The notes: a model not told the origin generated them from the sequence alone. Counted from the stretch's first letter, positions 1 through 5,117 are shown. The stretch is 5,117 bases of DNA from Thermoplasmata archaeon (GCA_021816385.1 JAKAYJ010000093.1:1-5117); one strand, 5' to 3'. Numbers and translations: made by a program.

Positions 1-196
1 ATCTCTTTCTTGAATAAAGGCCATCAGGGATCACCGTTGCATCCTTGATAGGTATGTATTCCACATCTGTGGAGGAGTAATTAGTGATGAAAAGGCTCTT
101 TCCATAAAGATTGACCTTCCGGAACGTCATTGAAGAATCCATAAGTGCATCTTTCACGAAGGGTTCATTCGCTTCATCATTCGGTATTATTATCAA
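1..196 (-). CDS. Partial third gene of the aromatic operon, possibly DAHP synthase N-terminal domain
   Basis: An open minus-strand frame begins inside the end of tyrA and runs off the left edge with no stop (65 codons seen). The ATG that overlaps the tyrA stop (180 to 178) is in a frame that closes after eight codons, so it is not the start. I prefer TTG at 196, because GAGGTGA lies five bases upstream. A GTG at 205 in the same frame is the alternative. The product begins with a short hydrophobic strand (IIIP), a probable helix (EPFVKDALM), and then two likely strands around NLYGKSLFIT, ending VIPDGLYSRKR. A small alpha/beta N-terminal domain of this size ahead of a longer protein resembles the ferredoxin-like domain of some DAHP synthases, which would suit the operon. 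That match is from general shape and context only, with no diagnostic motif in view. That the frame is a real, co-transcribed gene is fairly likely; its function is a guess. Confidence 0.6.
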   Translation of the reverse strand, partial: MIIIPNDEANEPFVKDALMDSSMTFRKVNLYGKSLFITNYSSTDVEYIPIKDATVIPDGLYSRKR

Positions 197-848
197 AGAT
201 CTCACCTCTCAGATCATCAATGGTTCTTCTTATTGTCTCTAGTGCGTCATTTGAAAATGGATTCAATCTGATGGTGTCAATAAGTGTTGAGGGACCCTGC
301 AGTGAACAGATATCAGACACCTGATCCATAATGATTCTCGATCTTGTTTTCAGTTCAGTTTTATTGGAAATTCTTGAAGATAACATGGAAATCAGGTATG
401 GGATTACCTGGAGTTCTATCATCAGGCGATCATGCTCTTCAGACTTCATGGAAATGACATTATAACCCGGGAATAGGGTGGAGATAATATCTTCTGAGCC
501 ATGAAATGAAATGTCTGTAATAAACAGGATATTTCTTAATTTCTGGTCATCTATTGAAAGAGGGCCAAAAAGTGGATGTATACTTATTATCCTGTCTGCA
601 AATTTCCGGAACGGATCCTTCGAGGAAGATACTTCGATAATCTTCCTGGAAGCCCCAAACTTTTCTATAATGTCCATAGCAACAGAAGCTGGAACGGCCA
701 GAAAGATGAAATCAGATTTTTTCATTCCTTCGTTTAACATCCCGTAATTCTGGATATCCACCCCTTCCACATCATGACCATAGTTACTGAATAAATGCAT
801 CAAGGTGGTACCAAACCTACCGGAAGAACCCACGATCATTATCTTCAT
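177..848 (-). CDS. tyrA: Prephenate dehydrogenase (TyrA family), short form
   Basis: Predicted to oxidise and decarboxylate prephenate to 4-hydroxyphenylpyruvate (tyrosine branch) in the cytoplasm. The 223-residue protein opens with a Rossmann NAD(P)-binding segment: MKIMIV, a glycine loop G7-S-S-G10-R-F-G13, and Asp31 at the end of the second strand, which usually favours NAD over NADP. A strand plus VP pair sits at 50-53. The family signature H91-P-L-F-G-P96 carries the histidine equivalent to the E. coli TyrA catalytic His. EEHDRLM at 137-143 is the conserved start of the C-terminal helical dimerisation domain, which ends near NPFSNDALETI. At 223 residues it is shorter than the usual 270-300, mainly in the helical part. 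ATG at 848 is chosen because it lies one base after the chorismate mutase stop with GGAG upstream; a TTG at 866 would add six residues. The glycine loop has Ser where GxGxxG expects Gly. Arogenate specificity cannot be excluded. Confidence 0.9.
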   Translation of the reverse strand: MKIMIVGSSGRFGTTLMHLFSNYGHDVEGVDIQNYGMLNEGMKKSDFIFLAVPASVAMDIIEKFGASRKIIEVSSSKDPFRKFADRIISIHPLFGPLSIDDQKLRNILFITDISFHGSEDIISTLFPGYNVISMKSEEHDRLMIELQVIPYLISMLSSRISNKTELKTRSRIIMDQVSDICSLQGPSTLIDTIRLNPFSNDALETIRRTIDDLRGEIFDNNTE

Positions 849-849
849 T

Positions 850-1431
850 TCAGTCACACTCCACAAGAATTTTCTTGAATCCGCCCTTTTCCATCAAACT
901 ATCAAAGGAAAATTTCCTCAGTTCACTATTGAAAGCATCTATCCTGAGATTTAGCTCATCTGTTTTGATACTGATTTTTAGGTCATAATCTTCAGTGCTC
1001 CCCCTTATTATATGCGAACCTCTTGAAATTGCCGCCTTAATGAAGGGATGCTCCCTGTCACAAGTGTGGTATATTTCATCTCCTGTAAGACAGACAATTC
1101 TTCCAATTTCATATTCTGCCGTCCTGCATTCACGCTCCTCTGGGGAATATTCGCTTATCAACCCAGCCTGGGCACGGGTAGTGAGTTCAAACAACGCATT
1201 AATAAAACTGCGCTCCTCAGCTGACCGTGCACCAATTCTCCGGATGACTTTCAATTCCTGGTTCCTGTCCCGGAGATCAGCACCCTTCCTTAGTTTTTCC
1301 TGAAATATAAGGCGTGATATCTCTATCCTCTTCCTGAACATTTCTGTAATTTCTCTGGTGTTAGATAGAAGCTCTTCCCTTAATTTTTCAAGATTGTCCT
1401 CTGCTTTTTCATTACCTATAAAATAAACCAC
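850..1431 (-). CDS. AroQ-type chorismate mutase with an unrecognised C-terminal domain
   Basis: Predicted to rearrange chorismate to prephenate, feeding the dehydrogenase encoded one base downstream. Residues 14-90 fit the all-helical AroQ (CM_2) fold. Spacing against E. coli chorismate mutase places Arg18 (R11), Arg35 (R28), Lys46 (K39), Asp55 (D48) and Glu59 (E52) correctly. The R51 position is Gln58, an unusual substitution. Gln88 in TRAQ may correspond to the E. coli Gln88. Typical stand-alone AroQ proteins are about 90-100 residues. This one is 193, and residues 95-193 match nothing I recognise. That tail contains H122-T-C124-D-R-E-H128, further Cys at 102, 114 and 192, and alternating strand- and helix-like stretches. 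The start is GTG at 1431, the only start codon in frame before Met31. No Shine-Dalgarno site is seen, and an in-frame TGA at 1446 closes the frame upstream. The promoter and palindrome just upstream suggest it is the first gene of the operon. Confidence 0.85.
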   Translation of the reverse strand: MVYFIGNEKAEDNLEKLREELLSNTREITEMFRKRIEISRLIFQEKLRKGADLRDRNQELKVIRRIGARSAEERSFINALFELTTRAQAGLISEYSPEERECRTAEYEIGRIVCLTGDEIYHTCDREHPFIKAAISRGSHIIRGSTEDYDLKISIKTDELNLRIDAFNSELRKFSFDSLMEKGGFKKILVECD

Positions 1432-1447
1432 TTCTTTTTGTGTTCAT
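1412..1447 (-). other. Possible leaderless mini-ORF overlapping the chorismate mutase start
   Basis: An ATG at 1447 lies about 25 bases from the centre of the TATA box, where transcription would be expected to begin. It opens an 11-codon frame, MNTKRSGLFYR, ending in TAA. It is out of frame with chorismate mutase and runs across that gene's GTG start. Tandem Phe-Tyr in a short upstream frame of an aromatic operon recalls bacterial leader peptides. Such control is not established in archaea, and short frames arise readily by chance. If the transcript starts a base or two later, the ORF does not exist. Confidence 0.2.
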
Positions 1448-1449
1448 CG

Positions 1450-1468
1450 TGCTAGATATTATCTAGCA
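1450..1468. promoter_or_regulatory. Perfect 8-bp inverted repeat, candidate operator of the aromatic operon
   Basis: TGCTAGAT-ATT-ATCTAGCA is a perfect 8+8 bp inverted repeat with a 3-base spacer. It abuts the TATA box and ends about three bases before the expected transcription start. A dimeric regulator bound there would block polymerase entry, so repression is the simplest reading. The regulator is unknown, and no regulator gene is adjacent in this window. No second copy was noticed in the window. Confidence 0.6.
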
Positions 1469-1485
1469 ATATAAACTTTTCTTTA
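1469..1485 (-). promoter_or_regulatory. Archaeal promoter (BRE and TATA) of the chorismate mutase-tyrA operon
   Basis: Read on the minus strand, TAAAGAAAAG (BRE-like, purine-rich) runs directly into TTTATAT at 1475-1469. The TATA centre is about 25 bases from 1447 and about 41 bases from the GTG start at 1431. This implies a leader of roughly 16 bases with no clear ribosome binding site. Confidence 0.7.
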
Positions 1486-1751
1486 AAAGATTTCACTATG
1501 ATTTCATCACGAATCAGCATTGTTTTTACATAAAATCCAAAATATATCTCATGCAGTCATATCAAATGGGCATCACTTATTGACACTCAAATTTTTAATA
1601 CACACGTTCGTTGTTTCGCTTTTCAACAGAGAGTCAAATAACCACGAATAAGCCACTCCAGAGTTGGACTTCTCCCAATCAAGTACCTATCTAATATAAA
1701 ATACAACTACAATCTATAATTATGTCAAAGGAAGACTTTGAGATAAACTTC
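1486..1751. other. Intergenic region between the aromatic operon and the glycosylase gene
   Basis: No gene is well supported here. It contains the distal upstream part of the operon promoter, an imperfect inverted repeat (ATGATTTCATCACGAATCA, 1498-1516, arms TGATT/AATCA), several AT-rich stretches, and the plus-strand TATA box and mini-ORF start described separately. It also takes the 3' end of the minus-strand glycosylase transcript, but I see no clear T-run terminator. Confidence 0.5.
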
Positions 1752-1793
1752 CTACCTACTATACTGAATGGTCTGAGGAATTTTAACAGATGA
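1692..1793 (+). other. Weak candidate: leaderless 23-codon ORF with its own TATA box
   Basis: AATATAAAATA at 1692-1702 is centred 25 bases before an ATG at 1722, the spacing seen at the other leaderless starts in this window. The frame encodes 23 residues, beginning MSKEDFEINFLPTILNG, and ends with TGA at 1793. Its last 14 codons are antisense to the end of the glycosylase gene, so much of the peptide is constrained by the opposite strand. No homology or motif is recognised. It could be a microprotein, the start of an antisense transcript, or chance in AT-rich DNA. Confidence 0.2.
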
Positions 1794-2963
1794 AGCATTC
1801 AGGAATTCTGACAGCAAATTTATTGATTCAGTCATTGCTCCTAGTGTCCTCTTCCTGGAAAAATTTCTACCTTCATCATAGATCGCATTTATCTTAAGCT
1901 CTCTATTCTTGCGATCTAATTTAAGGTCAACTCTTCCTACAATTTTATCACCATGAAGGAACGGCATGCAGTAGAAGCCGTATTTTCTTTTTTGCTCTGG
2001 AACATACATTTCCATCCTGCTATCAAAATTGAATATCTCCTGTGTTCTCTTCCTGTCTATAGTTAAATTATCAAAGGGGGAAAGTAATACAGATACCGGT
2101 CTCCAATTATTTTCCAGTTTTTCTAGATTTGGTAAATCCTTTTTCAGTATGAACCATTTCCTCCTTGTCCCTGAACTATTTTCTTTTATCTCTACAGGTA
2201 CTATCACTGATCCATCCTGAAGTTCTTTCACAACCTGCATCAGATGGGGAAAAGTAACAGGAGCATAATGCCTGCTGATCTGTTCTGGAGTAGCAATTCC
2301 CAGCGCCTCAAGAGATTTCTGGAACACTATCTTTTCTGCCTCCTTCCTTTCAATCAAGTCCTTCTTCATTGAGCAGTCGAAGTAATTTTCAGGAATATCC
2401 CACACTTTCTGGTTTGATGATGTCCTATCACTTACAATGAGATCACCAGTCCTGTGCATCAGATCAAGAAGTAGGTTCACCTTTCTTTCATGCCCCCACC
2501 CACTGAGTTCTGATTTGATTTTTAACTCTGAAAGTTTATTTGAAGTAGTAGGACCATTAGATCTTACAAACTCTTTAATTTCATCAATTGAAGACTTAAT
2601 CTCAGGATGTGCCATCAAGTAATTCTTCCTTCTTTCATTCATACTCATTCTCAAGATATGGAGATCCTCAGCAATTGAAATAGATGCCTGATGAGCATAG
2701 GACTCAACCAGAAGATGATCTCTGTATATCAGGTCCAGAAGGTTCTGCCTGTTGAAACTACCAATTCTGCTCCAGAGGGTAAGGTAATGACTTCTTTCAA
2801 CTGTATATACAGGATCCAGCTGGACGTATTTTAAATCATGAAAAACTTCTAAAATTTTTTGCTTTTCATTCGACTTCTTGCGGTGGCTTCCAGAGAGATG
2901 CTGTCGCAAGATAGAAAATCTGGCAACATCTTTCATCGATACCTGAACAACATCACTTCCCAT
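1752..2963 (-). CDS. Winged-helix DNA glycosylase of the YcaQ/AlkX (HTH_42) family
   Basis: The 403-residue, full-length protein matches the HTH_42 family, whose bacterial members YcaQ (AlkX) and AlkZ excise bulky alkylated bases and unhook interstrand crosslinks. The N-terminus (VARFSILRQHL, 13-23) is the family's first helix. V47-Q48-L49-D50 is the catalytic QxD motif of the YcaQ branch, where AlkZ has QxQ. It is followed by ERSH (56-59), LWSR (63-66) and YAH (89-91). The C-terminal block is highly typical: LLSPFDN (293-299), DRKRT (303-307), MEMYVP (317-322) and KRKYGFYCMP...HGDKIVGRVDLK (325-348). ATG at 2963 is chosen because a TATA-like element lies about 25 bases upstream and no Shine-Dalgarno site is present, giving a leaderless mRNA. 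Met10, with AGGT before it, is an alternative. It appears monocistronic. The enzyme family is clear; the actual lesion repaired in this archaeon is inferred. Confidence 0.9.
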   Translation of the reverse strand: MGSDVVQVSMKDVARFSILRQHLSGSHRKKSNEKQKILEVFHDLKYVQLDPVYTVERSHYLTLWSRIGSFNRQNLLDLIYRDHLLVESYAHQASISIAEDLHILRMSMNERRKNYLMAHPEIKSSIDEIKEFVRSNGPTTSNKLSELKIKSELSGWGHERKVNLLLDLMHRTGDLIVSDRTSSNQKVWDIPENYFDCSMKKDLIERKEAEKIVFQKSLEALGIATPEQISRHYAPVTFPHLMQVVKELQDGSVIVPVEIKENSSGTRRKWFILKKDLPNLEKLENNWRPVSVLLSPFDNLTIDRKRTQEIFNFDSRMEMYVPEQKRKYGFYCMPFLHGDKIVGRVDLKLDRKNRELKINAIYDEGRNFSRKRTLGAMTESINLLSEFLNASSVKIPQTIQYSR

Positions 2964-2983
2964 TTTGAATGCATAATATACAG

Positions 2984-2995
2984 TATAATAATAAA
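2984..2995 (-). promoter_or_regulatory. TATA box of the glycosylase gene
   Basis: On the minus strand, TTTATTATTATA at 2995-2984 is centred about 25 bases from the ATG at 2963. This predicts a leaderless transcript, consistent with the lack of a Shine-Dalgarno sequence. No strong BRE is visible upstream. Confidence 0.5.
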
Positions 2996-3249
2996 GAGAT
3001 CATTTGTCTCAATGGAAATTCATTCATGTGACATCTTCCGATCCGTATGTACAGTTGTAAATCCATCATTTATGAATATTTTTATCATGACATTGAACCA
3101 CAAAATCCAATCGATAAAAAGAAAACACAGATAGTAAAGAAGTTGCATATGTTTTGCTTGGGCTTATAAGATCATCTACAGTGAACTGGAACAATAATCT
3201 CATTGAACCTGCGGCACTATTGAATATCTTGCTAATAAGTCTCTGTTAG

Positions 3250-3264
3250 GTTCAAAATTTGAAC
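3250..3264. repeat. Perfect 15-bp palindrome
   Basis: GTTCAAA-A-TTTGAAC forms 7-bp perfect arms around one base. It lies in gene-free DNA downstream of tRNA-Thr and upstream of the glycosylase gene. Its size and symmetry suit a dimeric transcription factor, but the nearest gene starts are about 290 bases (glycosylase) or more away, so no target is evident. Confidence 0.4.
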
Positions 3265-3356
3265 GCATCTGACAGGTTTTAAGTAAGCGCATGATTAAGC
3301 TATATGAACAGGACACTAGCAATTGCAAGATATCAGGCATTGTTAGTTCAGAAAGG

Positions 3357-3362
3357 AAAAAG
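3357..3362 (-). terminator. T-run terminator of tRNA-Thr
   Basis: Starting one base after the tRNA discriminator, the minus strand reads CTTTTT followed by CC and TTTC. Archaeal polymerase commonly terminates at such T-runs without a hairpin. Confidence 0.55.
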
Positions 3363-3435
3363 AGCCACTGGAGGGATTTGAACCCCCGACCTGCTGATTA
3401 CAAATCAGCTGCTCTACCTACTAAGCCACAGTGGC
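3363..3435 (-). tRNA. tRNA-Thr (anticodon UGU)
   Basis: The 73 bases fold into a complete cloverleaf with no intron. The acceptor stem is GCCACTG/CAGTGGC (7 bp). The D-stem is GCTT/GAGC with loop AGTAGGTA, which includes G18-G19. The anticodon stem is GCTGA/TCAGC with loop TTTGTAA, giving anticodon TGT that reads ACA threonine codons. The variable loop is AGGTC, and the T-arm is GGGGG-TTCAAAT-CCCTC. The discriminator base is U, as in archaeal tRNA-Thr, and CCA is not encoded, so it must be added after transcription. It stands alone, with no neighbouring tRNA genes. Confidence 0.98.
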
Positions 3436-3463
3436 GTTAAACTGGTAATCTTTCTTATTAGAA

Positions 3464-3472
3464 ATACTTTAA
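3464..3472 (-). promoter_or_regulatory. Weak TATA-like element for tRNA-Thr
   Basis: On the minus strand TTAAAGTAT lies about 33 bases upstream of the mature tRNA 5' end. That is compatible with transcription starting several bases before the tRNA and trimming by RNase P. The match to a TATA box is imperfect and the call rests mainly on position. Confidence 0.35.
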
Positions 3473-3501
3473 GAAAAATCTTATCACAGTGGTCACCAGT
3501 T

Positions 3502-3519
3502 CAATGCATATTCGCATTG
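3502..3519. repeat. Small inverted repeat between tRNA-Thr and the peptidase gene
   Basis: CAATGC and GCATTG form 6-bp perfect arms around the 6-base loop ATATTC. A shorter palindrome, TGGTCACCA, lies just upstream at 3490-3498. They sit about 80-105 bases before the peptidase TATA box in a divergently transcribed region. Their role is unknown and such short repeats can occur by chance. Confidence 0.25.
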
Positions 3520-3583
3520 TATTATGTTACAAACACACGAAATCTCCTACGTATAATAAAAGTAAAGGGAGTAATCGTGAGCC

Positions 3584-3600
3584 TTAAATAATTATAAATA
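3584..3600 (+). promoter_or_regulatory. TATA box of the S9 peptidase gene
   Basis: TTAAATAATTATAAATA spans two overlapping TATA-like elements. The second, TTATAAAT at 3592-3599, is centred 25 bases before the ATG at 3621 and predicts a leaderless mRNA. The first would place a start near 3611, where an out-of-frame ATG opens only ten codons before a stop. Confidence 0.65.
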
Positions 3601-3620
3601 TCAGGAATCAATGATTCAAG

Positions 3621-5117
3621 ATGTCAAGAGAACCTGTTATTGAAAGCATTTTCGAGCTCTACACTGTAACTGGGAAAACTGTAAGCGGTGATGGAAAATT
3701 ATTAAGTTACGCGCTAGGCAGGGGATATAAGGAGTTCAAGAAACCTCAGGAAAGCAAAATCGTTGTGAAGAATCTTGAGTCTGGATCTGAGGAATTAATC
3801 ACAGAAACAGGTCATCAACTCTCTCTTCCGCAATTTTCTATGGACGGAAACTATCTGTCTTATATCTCCAGCACAGATGATAGCTGGAATCTTCACATAA
3901 GGAAATTGAAGGAGAAATCTGAAATGGAGTTAAAGTGCCCTGGTTCTCCCATTGACTACAGATGGGGCCTGGAAAATGAGATCATAATGCTTACATTGCC
4001 TGAGTCAAAGGAAAAGATCGAGAAGGCAGATGATGGGCATTTCTTTGAAGAATCTGATGAAAAAAACAGAATATTCATGCTCAGGCTAACAGAGGGTTTC
4101 ACTGAACTTAAGGATATACCCCAGGTATGGGAGTTCGATTATAAAAGCGGTAAGATTTACACAGTTTCATCGGATTCTCCAAGAGAAGGGAGCTGGTTTG
4201 AGAATTATCTTGCAGAAATAAATATGAACGGATCATGGAAGAAAATCTACAGACCGGTCAATGGACAGGTGGCACTACCATCAATTTCATTCGATGCTTC
4301 CAAGCTGAGCTTTGTTGAATCCATATGGAGTGACAGGGGTGTAACAACAGGAGATCTAATGCTCCTTGAGACCAGTTCAGGCAAAGTTACAGATCTGACC
4401 CCTGATGCAGAAAGAAGCTACAGCGGCTCCAGATGGGATGAGAATGGCAGTCTTCTTGCAATCTGTCAGGAAAAAGAATATTTTATGATTGAGAGATTCT
4501 CCAATGGCAGTCAGGAAATATTGTGGAAGAAGCGTGGAAATGTGGGACCTGGAATAGCCCCTGATTTTATTTATGTCCAGGGAAAGATATTCATAGAGTT
4601 TTCAGATCAGAGCACTCCACCGGAGATTGCAGTAATTAATGTTGCTGATAGTAAGGATCACCAGATCACGTCACACAATGAGAAAATGAAAGACATAAAA
4701 AGCTATGAGTGGAAGTCAGTATCCTGGAAATCCACTGATGGTCTTGACATAAACGGTTTCCTTAGAAACCCAGGAAAAAATTTGCCAACTCTTGTAATTG
4801 TTCATGGAGGTCCAACAGGTTCTGTAAAGGAAACATTCCTGGACAGGTATTCATTCCTTCATCCCGAAGGATACTCTATTTTCATGCCAAATTTCAGAGG
4901 AAGTACAGGAAGAGGAAGGAAGTTCGCAGGGCTCAACTACGGTGACATGGGAGGAATGGATCTGAATGATGTGCTTACAGGCATTCAATTCCTCATTAAT
5001 GAAGGATATTCTGACAGGAATAAAATAGCTATTACAGGTGGTTCCTACGGTGGGTTCATGACGCAGTGGACTATTACACAGTCAGACATATTCAGGTCAG
5101 CAATAGCACTTTTTGGA
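3621..5117 (+). CDS. S9-family serine peptidase (acylaminoacyl-peptidase/prolyl-oligopeptidase type), 3' end missing
   Basis: Predicted to hydrolyse short peptides or remove blocked N-terminal residues during intracellular peptide turnover. The frame stays open for 499 codons to the right edge. Residues 1 to about 360 look like the beta-propeller gate, with recurrent blade signatures such as F72-S-M-D-G76, F224-D-A-S and W272-D-E-N-G276. The alpha/beta hydrolase domain follows: the oxyanion-region H395-G-G-P398, the NFRGSTGRGR segment typical of the family, and the nucleophile elbow G473-G-S475-Y-G-G478 with Ser475 as the catalytic serine. Catalytic Asp and His lie beyond the window. Whole S9C enzymes usually run about 580-650 residues, so roughly 100 or more are missing. 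No signal peptide or membrane segment is seen at the N-terminus, so a cytoplasmic enzyme is likely. ATG at 3621 is the only start after an in-frame TGA at 3612, and it matches the leaderless promoter. Exact specificity (aminoacylase or dipeptidyl or oligopeptidase) cannot be told here. Confidence 0.93.
   Translation, partial: MSREPVIESIFELYTVTGKTVSGDGKLLSYALGRGYKEFKKPQESKIVVKNLESGSEELITETGHQLSLPQFSMDGNYLSYISSTDDSWNLHIRKLKEKSEMELKCPGSPIDYRWGLENEIIMLTLPESKEKIEKADDGHFFEESDEKNRIFMLRLTEGFTELKDIPQVWEFDYKSGKIYTVSSDSPREGSWFENYLAEINMNGSWKKIYRPVNGQVALPSISFDASKLSFVESIWSDRGVTTGDLMLLETSSGKVTDLTPDAERSYSGSRWDENGSLLAICQEKEYFMIERFSNGSQEILWKKRGNVGPGIAPDFIYVQGKIFIEFSDQSTPPEIAVINVADSKDHQITSHNEKMKDIKSYEWKSVSWKSTDGLDINGFLRNPGKNLPTLVIVHGGPTGSVKETFLDRYSFLHPEGYSIFMPNFRGSTGRGRKFAGLNYGDMGGMDLNDVLTGIQFLINEGYSDRNKIAITGGSYGGFMTQWTITQSDIFRSAIALFG

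Larger units (their letters stand above)
2964..3362. other. Gene-free region between the glycosylase promoter and tRNA-Thr
   Basis: I find no convincing gene in this 399-base stretch. Frames are short or are antisense extensions of neighbours. It contains the glycosylase promoter, a perfect 15-bp palindrome at 3250-3264, a plus-strand TATA-like GCTTATAAG near 3162-3170 with no start codon at the expected distance, and the T-rich end of the tRNA transcript. An unrecognised small RNA cannot be excluded. Confidence 0.5.

Noticed and set aside
178..180. ATGA overlap as start of the gene after tyrA
   Set aside because: The frame from this ATG stops after eight codons; the long open frame is a different one.
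511..747. Plus-strand open frame of 78 codons
   Set aside because: It lies wholly antisense to tyrA, whose motifs are clear, and has no promoter or recognisable motif.
864..866. TTG at 866 as the tyrA start
   Set aside because: It would add six residues before the Rossmann strand and overlap the upstream gene by 17 bases. ATG at 848 fits the family N-terminus and has GGAG upstream.
995..1303. Plus-strand open frame of 102 codons
   Set aside because: It is antisense to chorismate mutase, including the conserved active-site region, so it is a shadow frame.
2029..2622. Two plus-strand frames (2029-2220 and 2437-2622)
   Set aside because: Both are inside the glycosylase gene on the opposite strand and show no protein-like features.
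2859..3134. Plus-strand frame of 91 codons crossing the glycosylase promoter
   Set aside because: About a third is antisense to the conserved N-terminus of the glycosylase. The rest reads through promoter DNA with no motif or initiation signal.
3363..3435. tRNA-Thr as an integration site for a mobile element
   Set aside because: No integrase, no direct repeat of the tRNA 3' end and no composition break were seen on either side within the window.
3291..3440. Plus-strand frame of 49 codons starting MIKLYEQ
   Set aside because: Most of its second half is the reverse complement of tRNA-Thr, giving the familiar spurious NPRPADYKSAAL-type peptide.
1..5117. CRISPR array, insertion sequence, toxin-antitoxin pair or defence island
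   Set aside because: No regularly spaced repeats, transposase frames, terminal inverted repeats or recognisable defence genes were found. The genes read as housekeeping functions.

Overview
The window looks like an archaeal chromosome segment, most probably from the Thermoplasmata (Thermoplasma/Ferroplasma/Cuniculiplasma-like acidophiles). The support is AT-rich DNA, heavy use of AGA/AGG for arginine, TATA boxes about 25 bases upstream of start codons (a leaderless arrangement) in place of Shine-Dalgarno sites for first genes, and a tRNA-Thr with discriminator U and no encoded CCA. The lineage is inferred from these traits and from gene content. No marker gene settles it.

Layout. From the left edge to 1475 lies a minus-strand aromatic amino acid operon, read right to left. 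A TATA box and a 19-bp perfect palindrome are followed by a chorismate mutase of the AroQ fold with an unrecognised C-terminal domain. One base after its stop comes a short prephenate dehydrogenase (TyrA). The 5' part of a third gene, cut by the window edge, overlaps the end of TyrA; it may be the N-terminal domain of a DAHP synthase, but that call is weak. Together the first two genes convert chorismate to prephenate and on to 4-hydroxyphenylpyruvate, the tyrosine branch. Their order matches the domain order of the fused E. coli T-protein.

Positions 1476 to 1751 are intergenic. They hold the upstream part of the operon promoter and, on the plus strand, a weak candidate for a 23-codon leaderless ORF. 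From 1752 to 2963 on the minus strand is a winged-helix protein of the YcaQ/AlkX DNA glycosylase family with an intact Q-L-D catalytic motif, transcribed on its own. Positions 2964 to 3362 contain no gene I can support; they hold that gene's promoter and a 15-bp palindrome. A minus-strand tRNA-Thr(UGU) follows at 3363 to 3435. From 3621 to the right edge, on the plus strand, is the first 499 codons of an S9-family serine peptidase (acylaminoacyl-peptidase or prolyl-oligopeptidase type).

The genes are mostly housekeeping and I see no mobile element, CRISPR array or obvious defence system. The points most worth a second look are the unknown C-terminal domain of the chorismate mutase, and the promoter that puts a perfect palindrome between the TATA box and a leaderless mini-ORF ending in Leu-Phe-Tyr-Arg.
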